A stretch of 64,000 nucleotides of DNA from Channa striata (Eukaryota > Chordata > Actinopteri > Anabantiformes > Channidae): contig CM065173.1 in assembly GCA_033026295.1 (NCBI GenBank), positions 13,950,517-14,014,516 on the forward strand. Direction: 5' to 3'. Below the pieces are notes generated by a model. That model worked only from the letters and a program-made list of their open reading frames with translations, had not been told where the DNA came from and made no database searches. A program made the translations under genes and the position numbers. Shown one piece after another: positions 1 to 13,308 of the stretch. Within the stretch, counting starts at the first letter, position 1; each line of letters begins with the position of its first letter.

Positions 1-1390
1 CCACATCATTATAAAGTGTAGTGTCTGCCTTAGTCAGGAGTTCATCCTCAGTAAAGCATAAATGTTTGAGCAAGTTGAATTTGTGCACCAAGAAATAGTT
101 TGATGCGATATCTATGCACTGCACACATCAAGCTTGTGTATAACCATGGAGCCAAACGCCGGTTGCTTCAGGCCAGAGGACACGAAACAGGCGGCAGCTG
201 CAGGAGATTTACTGCTTTCTCAGGTTGCTCTCTGCTATTTAGGAGACAGGAGATTAGGGGGAACAGATTAGGAGATTTACTTCTCATTTTGTTAGTTGTC
301 ACTCTATCACTTGTTGGCAGAAAAACGTTCTTAGCCAACAAGATAATTTCTTGTGCAAATCTTAATTAGAGAATATGTGTGTTTCCACCCTAAGCACCTT
401 ACCTAGTGTAGCCTCAGCGTAACTCTGTGCTGTGTGCGACACTGATGTTTGCCATTACTTTCAAACTGTGCAGTGCAATTTCAAAACATTTTATCACAGC
501 GAAGACTGATGATGACAACGTGTGCAGCTCTATGGTAGTTTTATGAACTCGGCTCGTTGCAGTCAACCTGAAGAAAAGCTACAGTCATCAGAGTAAGGGT
601 TTTTGATTGTTTGTTTTTAAAAAAGAGGCTCACACGGTTGACTTTTGTGTGACCTGCATTTCCTGCAAAGAAAAGCTGCAGGCAGTAAGGTGCATTTAAT
701 GGTGGTTTCTTATAATAAATGCACTTTGTTGGAAGATCAGCTAGGATTTTTTAACCATAATATAAGAAAGCAAGGTTTGAATAATTCAAGTGCTGCTTGT
801 GTATTAGTGTTTTTAATTCACCTCCATGCTTGGTCACTAGTTACTAAATTAATAAACTAAAGAGATTATTGAAAATTAGAAACTCACTTGTTGCTTTACC
901 CAGTATGTTTCAATAAATATGAAAGTAAAGTTATTTTATTATGCTGATTGACAATTATGGTGAAACAGATTTTTGAAAAACATATATTCCAGCTTTTCGA
1001 ACTGCCACAGAAAAGTATGAATTAGATGCCAACGTTGCATTGTAATGATCTCATACAAATTCAGAGCACGTAATTTAATTGTTTGTCTGCTAGCAGACCT
1101 CCTACATCATATCTTCCCTTCTGCGCCTGCCGATCTCTCTCCCATTTTCACACACACTCATACACACACACACACATCCATGCCTTACACAGACCTTTAC
1201 CCAATAACAAAGTGCTTTCTTTGAGAATATGAGGGTACAGAGAGGATGGTGAATCATGGGAAATGCAGAACGAAACAAGGGAGACAAGGTACACTGTAAT
1301 ATTTATGTGCACTTGACAAAAGTTAGCTCTTTTTACGCTGTAATAGGGTGGAAGGGTTGGCTCGCCTGAGAAAAGGCCAGTCACCAGTGC

Positions 1391-1398
1391 TGACGTCA
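1391..1398. promoter_or_regulatory. Perfect CRE-like palindrome
   Basis: The sequence TGACGTCA is the full cAMP-response-element palindrome. It lies in moderately CpG-containing DNA, but no transcript start is evident nearby. Function is inferred from the motif only; a chance occurrence is possible. Confidence 0.3.
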
Positions 1399-4071
1399 GC
1401 TAGAGAAGAGACTCTGACAAGCGAAGCACCATTATCGGAGCTGTCGATGTTGATCTGTGATGTGGAGCTGCTGTATCTGTGACCCAGGACCCGAGCTGTG
1501 TTGAATTCCGCCTCCTACACTTCCCTTTAAGGCCTTCGCTCAGTAGCACATGTTCTTCAGCTTTGCGTCGTTCTCACGCACAAAACCTGCTTGTATTGTT
1601 TCAACATGGAGGGTCGTCTGAATAATGCCGTCAGTGCTTTGCTGTTTTCAGCAGTTTTTCTACATGTCTGTGATGTGCGTACGTCGGCTTTGTAGAGTGT
1701 TTCAGGTGTAGTAGCCTGAAGCTGCAGGTCCTGTGTGTGGAGGTGTGTGTCCTGCTGTAAGCCAAGGATGCCGTGCTCCTATGATCCATATGGTCATTGT
1801 CAGAGTCCCTGCCAGGGCTCAGCCTCATATTAGCTCGCCTATTCCCCTCTCTGGCTCGCGCTAGTAGCCAGGTGAGGAGAGCAGAGAAGAGAGGAAATGG
1901 GAGGGGGAGCTCAACATGTTTATTTGCCTGCCCGCTTTGTTTTATTTAGGGGTTTTTTGCTGATCACAGTAGCGTGTGGCCTAGAAATGTGAGTGCGCTG
2001 TGCAGGGCAGAGTGGACTCCTGATTCAGCTGTGGAAGCATTGGATATTCTGTTAGAGAGCGAGGCGAGGGACACGGCCTTTGATTCAGAGAGACGGCGGT
2101 GTTAAATGCTGCACCACTGTTGTTAATGAAAAGAATCAGACATTAGTGTGTGAGAATGTCCAGAAATGAAAACCTTTTCTTCTGGTGTGCTGGACTCCAT
2201 TTAGCTACAGCGTGCTAACGTTCTCAGTACGGTGCACCAGCTCCATCACCCACATGCTGCCATGGAATATGTGTATATCCAATCAATATCAGCGAAGAGC
2301 TAGTCCCCAAGCCTTCTGACTCCTCTTCATTTTTGTGGGGGTGTGTGGGTGCTTTCAACAGTGCTTGTGCTTTTATTGCTTTTATTCAACCATCATATCA
2401 GCTGTTATTTTAGTAACACTTCACAATAAGGTGCACACAATTCTGAGCAGTCGGTACCCAAGAAGCTGGAATTAACTGCTGAATAATGCCTACAAATAGC
2501 TAATAATTAAGTGCAAAATAATTTTAAATCAGTGAATATATTGAAGATTATACCAAGTAGCTGTCACAGCTGATAATGTGTCGGTGAGCAGCATCTAACT
2601 GATAATTTGTGCATGTTTTTGAATGCGTACTGACCACAGACTACGTCTTTCATTCTAAATTCTCAAACAGTGAAAAAGTGTGTTTGCGGTTGAAGCTTAA
2701 ACCTTCCTGTGTTTACCTGTTTTAAGAAATTTGCCCAACACCAAACTAATATTTTTCAGTGATAATTTCTACTAGCTTCCATTTTGCAGCTTTCAAATTA
2801 CTTTTAAGATGCTGCTAATGAAACCCAACACTTCCTGATCAGTTATTTCATATTAAAAGCCTCAAAGGGTGTAATCTTTCATATTCAAGGCACGGTTTTA
2901 ATTTTAAGTAGTTCCAGGATGTGTTGCGTTTTATGTATAATAGGCAAATATGTTTAAATCAAATATGATATGATTGAACTAATTTAGTGATTCAGAATGG
3001 TAACTATGGCAAAATACTGGTGTGCAGATTGAGTTTGTGCTGTGAAATTGGGCAGTATGCAGAATTTACTCTGCAAAATGATTGAAATGAGGAAAATACT
3101 TGATGCTGGAGAGAATCTTTTTGAAGACTTCACCATTTTACATGAATTAAACCGCCACTATGCCAGATAGCTTGATGCAGTCATTTCGCACGAATAAGCC
3201 TTTTTCATAGGACACAGTTTAATGTGTCTCGGTAGGAAAAACACAGGTGTAACTAACAGAAATGAATGATGGCTGAATTCCATGCAGCTGCGTCAATTTC
3301 CGTGTCCTGGTATTGTTTGTGCTGGCTCACTGTCATGGCTGCTTAATGGGACACTTGAATTGAGCTGAGCCATTGTTCAGGTTGTTATTTACACCTGTGC
3401 TTTTCCTACTTTGACAAGTCAACATGTGTGCTGTGAAAAAGGCCTATTGGACTCGTGGATTGGAACCTTTTTCAACATGATACAGCTTTTTCATGCTGTC
3501 GAGAAATAATTACCTTTTTTTCCTGCAATACCCCTTTTAATTTATTGAAAGAAGCCTAAAGAATGAGGGAATATGACAGTGTATGTTCGATCACTTTTGA
3601 TCGATGTTATAACTCAGATACATTTTTGTCAGCAACAAGAAAGTATTTAGGTTTGATATACAAAGCCATTGATGTTAGCTTTAAGGTCAGTCACTCACAA
3701 ATGTTCATGTTTACTTTACCCTCATGAATGTAATGTGCACCAGCTTCGGAACACGTATTTCTCTTGGTTAGTGAGAAAATTCTCTCTAAGAGATGCCTGT
3801 GCTAAATATACTCATATCCATTTATTTAAATACAGTTACTTAGTAGTTTACTGTTAGAGATCTAAATGTACAGAACAATTAGTGACTCGTGTTTAAGTAA
3901 ATCATTGCACTGAAAACTGAATATCTGTTGTTCTTTCTTCTTCCTGAGTGTGTGTGTGTGGAGAACATTTGGTGAAGCAGTGCATTTTTTACCATGTGTA
4001 GTTGCTCTGAGTGCCATCTCTGTCTAATGCATTATCCAAGCAGCCCTTCAGCCATTTGGTCTGGCCTCTCA

Positions 4072-4074
<3 letters not shown>

Positions 4075-4108
<34 letters not shown>

Positions 4109-4110
4109 GT
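4075..4110. repeat. (TG)n microsatellite
   Basis: About 18 TG units with one interruption (GTGCGTG). It creates the spurious poly Val/Cys frames at 3994-4235. Confidence 0.95.
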
Positions 4111-5124
4111 TGTTTGTCAGTGTTTCAGTGTTCTTCCTTTCTGTCATCCCCTTCCTGTCTTCCACTGCCCGTCTCCTCCTCCGCTCTTTCTTTTACATAC
4201 ATAGCATGAATCAAAGGCTTCATTTTCAGGTGTAGCGCAGTGTGCAGACAGGATGCAGCAGCATCATACATTTCCAGACCTGCGCTTCAGTATGATTGAC
4301 TATAGATCACTTTCGTGTAATTATAATAAACCTCTGGCATGGCACAATTTTTGTCAACATTAAAATTTGGGGAATTCTTACTGTTTACGAACTATTAGTG
4401 TAAGACTCTTTGCCCTTTACATTGTGGTTGCAGCCCTACAATAATGAATGTAGTTTACCAAAACATTTTAAGGAAAAAAATCTGTAATTGACTTTTAACT
4501 ATTTTTAAATTGCTGTTTAAATTTACACTAAAAATGCCTTCTCCCTTTAATTAGGGTCAATGTGGGGCATAAATTGTATATTTTGTGACAGGATGTGTGT
4601 GGCTCCCAAACGCTTTCTATTTCCTCCTCACTGGTCTGACAAGATGAGAGGACAACTAACATGACACAGACATACGTCTGCTGTATGTACACCGAACGAC
4701 AGAGAAATAATAAACATATCTCTCTCTTATGTCATTAGATTCTGTTAGTGACAATCGACTTTGTCTTTCCTCTGATTTGGGGAAACACACCTCTCAATGT
4801 GAGACAGATAAAGAGAGAGCATGCCCTCATCCTGTCACTGATATAAACAATACAAGCAATCCCAGCTTAATATCACACATTTTATTACACCCTTGATAGT
4901 ACATCTCTGTCTTGAAATTGCTTTTATGGATTTATTACCTTCTGTTTCCCTCTGTGTGTCTGTGCATTTGTGTTAATATTTCTTCACATTGTAACACAAC
5001 CTAAACTAAATCAAAATCTTCCACATGCCATCGCTTTTGCTTGGTGTAGATTGCAGTTTTTTAAGGCTAGAGTTTTGCTTTATGGTTTGCTGCCATCTTG
5101 CCACCGGTTTAGACGTGGTCTGCC

Positions 5125-5245
5125 TCTCTGTGTTGGCCCTCAGACAGACTAGCGGCCTGTCTAGGGTGTACGTCACCTCTCACCTTATGACAGCTTGGAT
5201 AGGCTCTAGCCCCTATGCAGGACAAGTTCTTACTTCTTAGATGGA
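5125..5245 (+). repeat. Degenerate L2-type LINE 3' tail
   Basis: The stretch contains, in order, GTGTTGGCCCT, CTGTCTAGGGTGTACGTC, ACCTCTCACC, ATGACAGC and GGATAGGCTCTAGCCCC, and ends in a single AGATGGA. This is the order of the 3' end of the abundant fish L2/Maui family, whose tail is a GATG repeat. It is diverged and 5'-truncated. The family was recognised from memory of the consensus, not by a search. Confidence 0.65.
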
Positions 5246-8200
5246 TCTGTTACAAACCAACTTAACAGAATCCACATCCACATTTCCATCCAAGGCAACC
5301 TTCATATAAACAGTTAATTTATGTTTAAACCGCATTCACATGAACAGTGATGACACTGTGAATATAATGATGGTTAAATGGAGCCTTGTTTTATTACATG
5401 CTGTACTTTTTTCCGACCGTACATGGTAAGAATGCAGCAGTCCAGCCCTTTGGTTGGGATCCAGAGCCTTACCGCTGAACAGTGTTGACTTCTTTTATGG
5501 CTGGTGTTATCTTAATGTTTTCGATCAGCCTTATGCATTGGTTTCCATTAGGGTCTCATGACTTGCTGTTAAAAGAGTTTGCCTGAATAACTTGACCCAG
5601 TAACACTGCCATGTACTAATAAGGTGCTATTTGTACACACACATATGTTTATGGAGAATGTCTAACACACTTTGTGTTAATTAGTCCAGTACACATCTGA
5701 AACTTGTATAATGAGAAACCAGAGTAATTATTTTTTATTAAATAAGGTAAACAATTAATTTACACTCAATCACACATTAAGTACAGTATAAGATAAGCTA
5801 TCATAAGGACGTTGATAATTTGCTGATCTCTTCTCTCTCTCAGAGCTCTGTCCAGCTTTGCACTGATATTTAATTGCTGCTAAAGCTGAGTTGACTGTTT
5901 TATTTTAAAAATCCAAGCAAGGAATTATCCTCATACAGTATGTGCAAAAACCTTTATGTGCATAAACAGTTGCCTATGTTTTCACTAAAAAAAGATATCA
6001 CAGATTCTTTAGATCACATAATATAGGCTTATTTTCTGTTGTCATAAAGGTCAACTCACAGATACTATAGAGTTGCCTTTCAACTAAACTCCCAAAAAGT
6101 GAGACTTGTGAGAAAAAAAAATCTATATTGTCCTATGAACAATTTTGGTATCACAGTGCATAGCTGGCAGAAACGTATCATCTTACAAAAATGATGTAAC
6201 CCAACCACCAATATATTTCCCAAATATTGACATATCAGAAATGAATGTTTAAGGTAAATATTCTGAGCTGCACACATGGTGCTCCCTGTTTGGTCTGTGA
6301 CATGAAAATCCCATGTTCTGAATGTCGAGGAAGAGTGCTGAGCCCTCCCCGAATGTGAAAAAACGAGTGTCTTCTTAGTTATGTCAGTCTGGGCTGTGAT
6401 GATGCAAGAGAGGAGGGGATGCAGGGGAGGGAGATCAGAAGCGGAGAAGAGCAGGGGGAGGGAAGGAAGAGGTGAAGAAGAGAAGAAGGTGTGGCATAAA
6501 GAAAGGGATGAGACAAGTGGAAGCCAGTGAGGAAGAGGAAAGGGGGAGGAAAGGAAAGCAGAGAGGAGGCTGTGCTCAGACACAGCCCTGTGTTGCCATG
6601 GTGCAGGCTCAGTCAGAGCTGCACGGTAGCTTTGCCGCTCAGCTAGCTAATTACCCACAGACTGCAGTGTTGATACGCAGGCGGGTAAAGCCTTCTGAAT
6701 TTCTGAGAGCTTTTTTGATTGCCACAATGATACACACACACACACATACAAGTTAAGGAATAATTATAAATGTCTTTATATAGTTTATATCATGTAGAGG
6801 GAAGGCCAACTAAAAACTCAACATTGTGATGAAGGTTTCCAGTGAACAGCATTATTGAACGTTGTGATGTTGCTCTGCTGTGTCAGCCCCTTGTGCGACG
6901 TGCATTCATATACAGTATAAAGAGCTCTTCCAGCTCAGAGCATCAGTGTTTGTAGACTGCTGCTGCTTACTGAGAGCTCGCAGATCCTGATCAGCCTGCT
7001 TATAAAACCCAATATGGGCCATTGTGGATTAATATTAACCATTAAAATTTCCAATTATGTAATCAGCCAAATCCAAGCCGTGCATATGCTCACCAGAGTA
7101 TCTGAGCCATCAGGAATTAGGGAGGGGAGGGGGAGTCTGAAGAAGACGAAGAATGGTGCAACATCAGTCCATGCACCTAAAATTTAAGAAAATGAAGTGT
7201 CTTCTGAGCAGAGATGTAGAAGTATGCTGAAGACGTTCACCCTGTTAGTCACTCTGCAAAAGCATTTAGTGTATCTACGCCTAAATGTCAATCCATAGAT
7301 AGTAGTTTGGTGATTTTTGAAGTGTCTTTTGCCTTTCAAAAGGCGCAAAGAACTTGTCGATGAAATTCAATGTTATGTCTCTCACTGATTGCAGTAGTTA
7401 AATTGCATGCAACGACTGACAATAATTATCTGGTAGAATATGAAATCTTGTATGTATGTTCTCTGTCATCCCAGAGAACACTTTGACTAAGTTCAGACAA
7501 ATCCTCAGCGAAACTTAGTTACTATTTTATTCTCGTGACATTGCTTGTTCAAAGCTAACACAGTCATTCATTATGTTGACAGCTGCTTTCATTGTGTTTG
7601 TGAGGATTTAAGACTAAGAGTCACGAAAGGCTCGATTTAGTTTGTTTCACATTTACACAGATTACTTCCTAGTTTATGCTCATTTACAAATACTAAATTA
7701 ACCTTAGTATTAGTTGTTTGGTCTGTAAAATTTTATAAGAATTGGGAAATATTCAGATGTGGGGTTTTTTGTGTGAAACACACAGCCATGGTTAAATGAT
7801 CAATATGTCACTTATTGGTGAGCTTTGGAGATCTCTTATCTGTTTCATTCCAAATATTTTACAACCTTTATGCTTCACTAATCATCTTCAAAACTTCATG
7901 GTTGGCAAATACATATGAGAGTGGTGTCATTTCTATAATTAAATTAATGATTTTAACTCAATTGTTACAAAAAGAAAGCAAATAGGGGTAGATGGTAAAT
8001 TGTTCTTTTTTAAAATTTTTTATTTCGGGTGGATTTTCAGTTAAAGCACTCGTCGATTTTATTTCAACAACATAGGAAACTGAAAATAATTGTTTTCCTT
8101 ATTACATTTATTTTGCATTTAGATGCACACATGCATAAAATTCGTCCATATAATAAAAACAGGAGACATTTGTTGTGCTTTGACTGCCAGCTGGTGAAAA

Positions 8201-10457
8201 GCGTTTCATCACAGGAACCACTGTTGTTGGTATGTTACAGCCTGAAAGCTCTGTGTGTTTTTCTGAGCAGTGTAATCTCCACAGTCCAGTAAGATGGCTG
8301 CTCTGATCCTGGGGGAGATACATTCTTTCGGGGAGCAGTTTCCCATGCCTGCACACAACCCGAGGTGGGCAGGGAAGAAGGGCAAATCTGGACCTCTCAG
8401 CGGGAGGCAGATTGATTTGGCAGTCACCAAAGTGCTACAAACGTTTAAACCAGTGCCCTGTTTTTTCCTCTGATGTTTGGCGCTAAATATATCAGCATAT
8501 GGATAAACGTGCTCATGTATTCTTAAGTATCACAGGGAAACTAGAGGCACGGCTCTTGTTTTTGTTGCCTCGCCCGTTGTCCTACTTACTGTAATTTTTT
8601 ATCTCTTTCAACACCTACACTTATTGTGAGCCAAAACTCAGGCATGGATAGTGAATGGAGATACGTTGATATCTGAGTAAAGTCTTGAAAGAGGCAGGTA
8701 AAGGACATTCGTCTGTTCTTTTGCAATAAAAAGGCTCAGGTGGTTTTTACAATCATCATGGCTCTTGGAGAGAGCGCTTACAACATTGTTAGGTCCATGA
8801 AGCAGAATCTCAGTCCAATGTTGCCAATTAAAAGAAAACATCTAAAATTGGAAGGGTTTAATTGCAGCTCAGAAGATTGTATTCCGGGGAGTTCTAGGAA
8901 GGAATGAGGAGGAAAATAAAGGTGACAAAGTGAATCAGAGCAGAGTGATTGCTCACACTGAGATAAAACAGAGCATTGTGGACTATCAGGTGTGTTTTCT
9001 GGTGGCAAATAGTTTCAGACTGTTAACTTTTATGTGGATACCTTATATCTGTAGAGATGCTTTGCTGAGAACTCCTGATGTCAATATATTTGGGATGTAC
9101 CAGAGAGTTAAAACTGAACTTACTTCATTTAAAATGAACAGTTTGATAGTTCGAAGACTCTACCTGCTCTGTGTGTAAAAACTCTTTTCAGAAGCGGTAT
9201 TGGATTTCTTCATGTCCTCTCTTGTGGTTCCTCTAACATCAGTTATTGCTATAAAATGGTCAGATTTGTTTGTGATAAAAGTTTGCTATAGAGTTTCGCC
9301 TTACTACTATGTAAAGTATCCATACAAACAGCAAATAACACCTTCCATACATGGATCTTCAGTATAAACAACACTGAGTATAGCTCTCAATAAAGATGTA
9401 AATATCCTTTTAATTCCTGGATGAGTTTCTAACTTGTCAGTGGCTGTTTTGCAGTGAAATACCTGAAATGCCTTGTGATGCCAAACTCCCCCCGCAACGT
9501 CATTACCATCTTCACAGCATCACACAAAACACAACCCCCCCCTCAAAATCTGAAATGAATTCAAATATATGTGTTTAAAGAATTTCCTTTTTCTGTAGTG
9601 ACCCCACAGCAGCTGAACGTTCACGCTTATTGACTGACGATGCAACATGACAGTGGTGAAAGCATCAAAATGGCAGCACTCTGTTGTGTGTGTGGTTGTG
9701 CGCTGTCATCGGTACTCAGCGCAGGATCCAAAACACCAGAGAGGAGCAAGCTTAGCAGCTCTCTCAGCTTAGCAACAAGGGGTAGCAACTAGTGAAGAGC
9801 TGTGAGGTAACATGCTGCATTGACCTCTGATGTAGAGGAAGCAGTGGGGGCGGGATTATGTGAAGCACGCTGATGACACTCACACATGACAGGCTTCCTT
9901 TGTGGAGCCTTGCCATAGCACATGTGGAACTCTCACCATAGCTGTTACTTTGTGATTGAGCCCCATGTGATCACGAGACCTGTAAATTGGTCCAGCAATA
10001 ACTGACACAACAGTGGATCTTTAGCAAACTCCCTAGCAGCAACATTTGAAAGACATAGACAAATCAGAAATAGGGGAACACTGAGATATCATGAACAGTG
10101 ATGCTTTACTATACATACAGTACATGTACTGCAGTAATTTTTTTGAAAACAATTGCTTCATGTGATGACCGGCTTATTAAACTGGACTGGTAGCAGTTCA
10201 GAAATGATAATATTATAATATGTTTTTGAGTGAGTCTCACCTTTCTTATTCAATCTGCTTGGTTAGTAAATTTTGCAACCTCTTATTTATTGTAATTTAT
10301 TAATGAATAATACCTGAAAGTGCTTAGTGTGGTAGAGTGTAGTGGACGATGGCAGAGCATAGCAGAAAAGGGAGAAGAACAGTTGAGTGGAGGAGGGTGG
10401 TTTTATTATATACTTTAAATTGCATATATGAGCTTTATTCTTAAGTGAAAAAAATAT

Positions 10458-10828
10458 ATACACCAATCAGCCAGAGCATCAATACCACCTGTTGTTTTAT
10501 ACAAAAATAATATAAAATAAGTAATAAGATAACTACCTGCTAGCATGGAAAATCAGCTCCAGTTTTACCAACAATGATCTTTGAGCCTTACTTGTTATTA
10601 CTTACTGCCATAATTATAAGTATTGTTGAAACTGCATTATTTTCTTATTGGAGTACTGGTACCTTTATACTTTAATATTTTAAGTGGTTCTTGAAGTGGA
10701 CATGTTTTAAGCCAGTACTTGTATTGAGCTTGTGTACCCCACCATCTCTGTTTGTGTAGCTGCAGACATTCCCCTAAATTATTGTTATAAATAACACCAC
10801 CAATGTTAATGTTGTGGCAGATCTGTGA
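10458..10828. mobile_element. Small non-autonomous DNA transposon (MITE-like)
   Basis: The left end reads ATACACCAATCAGCCAGAG and the right end is its approximate inverted complement (GTTGTGGCAGATCTGTG at about 10811-10827). The ends are about 30 bp imperfect terminal inverted repeats resembling the fish repeat that begins ATACACCGATCAGCCA. The interior is AT-rich without an open frame. Exact borders and target duplication were not resolved. Confidence 0.55.
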
Positions 10829-11700
10829 ACATCCTGATCATTTTCCAAGGACAGGTGAATGCAGTGTTTGGCACTATATGCTGTTACCATAACAACTTTA
10901 GTTTGGGCTACCCAAAACAGCTAAAGTTTCCATAACAATATTAATAAAGTTATTCCTATGACTTCTACTCCAAATTGTAAAAAATTAATCATATGAATGT
11001 CCAGAGAAATTAACTGTTTTACTGTTTGTTACTTTAGACTAACCCCACCATATCTTTATTTTCATATCAGAAATCATCAATAACTCGGCATCTTAGTTTA
11101 ATTAAACAATGCTCAGAATTATTGATTAAATCTTCAGGGTTTTTATAGAGGGCCAGCATCATAAGATTATATAACAGCTCAGAGGACAATAATGCAGAAT
11201 AATTACACATTTGAGTACACGCTAAATATAGTTTAGTAATTCACAGCAGCAAGAAACGTACAAGTGTTACCCACGACATTAACAATGGCTCCGTTCTAGT
11301 CAAGAGTCCACATAGACCATGACAGTGTCAGAATGTACGCATGCACACACTTTGTTTGCCCACAAACATTACGTCAAAGCTAAAGCATGAAGTCACACAC
11401 AGAGTCACAGTCATGTTCAGACATGATCAATTGCCAGCAGACTTGTAGAAGGCCTCTCGAGCACCACTGTTACAAATATTCGTCACACTAAGTACATTTC
11501 CCTCTGTGGCTGCTCTTGTGAAGGTCAAAATAGCCAGCTCTCATTTGGAGCTGCTCAGCATGACGGAGAGGTAAGCCAGAGCATGCTTTTATAATATTAC
11601 ATAAAGATGAGGAGGGAGCGCTGCTGACAGCTGTGACGAACTATTAATTATGGTTTCATGAATGTGCGCCTGTGCTGTGTGTTGGGAGGGTCTGGGAGTC

Positions 11701-11713
11701 GGGGGGGGGGGGG
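11701..11713. repeat. G13 homopolymer
   Basis: Thirteen consecutive G. No associated feature is visible. Confidence 0.9.
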
Positions 11714-13237
11714 CACATAGTCACAATTCTCAATCATAGCCGTCAAATCAGAAAACTCTGAGCTTTAATGGGGCTGTTTTATGGGTGGACTAATTAATTT
11801 CCTTGTGGCTGCCTCACTCAAACGAATGCCTGAATTCAGCTGCCGCTGTAGCTGGAGAGAAGGCACAGTTGACCTTTACCGCTATGGGATTTTCTTTATT
11901 ACATCTCATTATTCCGCCTTTGTCCCGGACAAAGAGTGCAACACTGAGTTTTATCGGCGTCCACCGGTAAAACATTTCTTGCTGTCATGTGTTCATCCTT
12001 CTCCGCTCTGTCACTTCTCCTCTCTCCTTGCCTCCTTCCCTCTGGCACAGGGGCCACAGCGTGAATGAGATGTTGGGTGCATGGTAATTGAGTAGGTATT
12101 GATTGGACTGCAGAGTGGCCTACAAGAGGCCAATGAGAACCAGAGGATCACCACTGACTGCGTCTCTTATTCCACATTCTGCAGGAAAATGCATTATGGC
12201 AAAAGGCACCAGAAAACAAAGGAACATAACATTTTCAGAGATCAGAAACATGTGACAGCACATGTTGTTTTTCCATGACCAGGATGAGCTTTCTTCAGCA
12301 TGGGCTGTATCATTTGAATGGCTGGGTGCATCATCAGAGAGAGGCTGACTGTCATATTTGACTGTGATATCACCACTGGAGACTGAGCTGCCATGTCGGT
12401 GTGTCTTTGCCTGAGAGCAACTGAAGTGGAAATGTTTGCTAAGGAGGAAAGGGTTATTGCCCTGTCAGCACGCCATCATTGTGCACATGCTAAACCCTCT
12501 CCTCCTTCCTCTCCTCTCTACCTGCAAGGAAGATGAGGGTCTGTAAAAAACTGTTATGCTGATGGCTGATGCAGGGGCATCCACAGGGTGCAGATTGTGC
12601 AGGATAAAAATGACGTCTATCAGTAAAACGTCTTGGCTCATCAGTGTTAGTTTTCTTTAGAAAACTGATTTCATCATGTTTCTCTGCCATTGTTTTAAGC
12701 ATTACATCATTGATAAATGTACTATAAGAAGAGGCAGTGAGCAAATATGTTCAGTCCAATAAGTTGTAGTGCTAATGTCTAATAAAAGAATTTAGAAGAA
12801 GGATTCAAGTTTTGGGAAATACACTTATATGTCTGCCTCCCAAAATTATTATCCCCGAGAAACTAAGACAACCAGGTTCCAGACAAAGATGGCAGACTGC
12901 CGGAAGTAGTTGTTAAAAGCTGGATGCTGTTAACAGACGGATTTAGTTGCCATCAAGCAGAGCCAGGCTAGCTGTTTCCATTTGCTTTTAGTTTTTAAAC
13001 TATGTTAAGTTAGGCAGATACTGATAGTAGCTTTATATTTAGAATAATAATAACACATCAAAATAATATTTAAAAAAAATTCCAAAGAACAGAAGTTAAA
13101 AGAGATTCTACAAAGCTTGGACTTGACTGCAGTTTCTGTAATTTAAAGACCAACTAACTGATGACTGTCCCACCTAATTTAGATGTTAGAAATTCATTTA
13201 GATCAGCCTTCCTCTATTGCAGTCATAATGTTACATC

Positions 13238-13241
<4 letters not shown>

Positions 13242-13299
<58 letters not shown>

Positions 13300-13308
13300 A
13301 GAGAGAGC
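13242..13308. repeat. (TG)n microsatellite followed by GA repeat
   Basis: About 28 TG units are followed by a short GAGAGAG run. The CpG-poor flank shows no exon. Confidence 0.95.

Noticed and set aside
1607..1696. 29-codon frame starting MEGRLNNAVSALLFSAVFLH
   Set aside because: It resembles a signal peptide but stops at once and has no donor or neighbouring exon.
6080..6583. 167-codon minus-strand open frame
   Set aside because: It reads the complement of a purine-rich tract (Ser/Leu/Pro-rich low complexity), and has no splice or family support.
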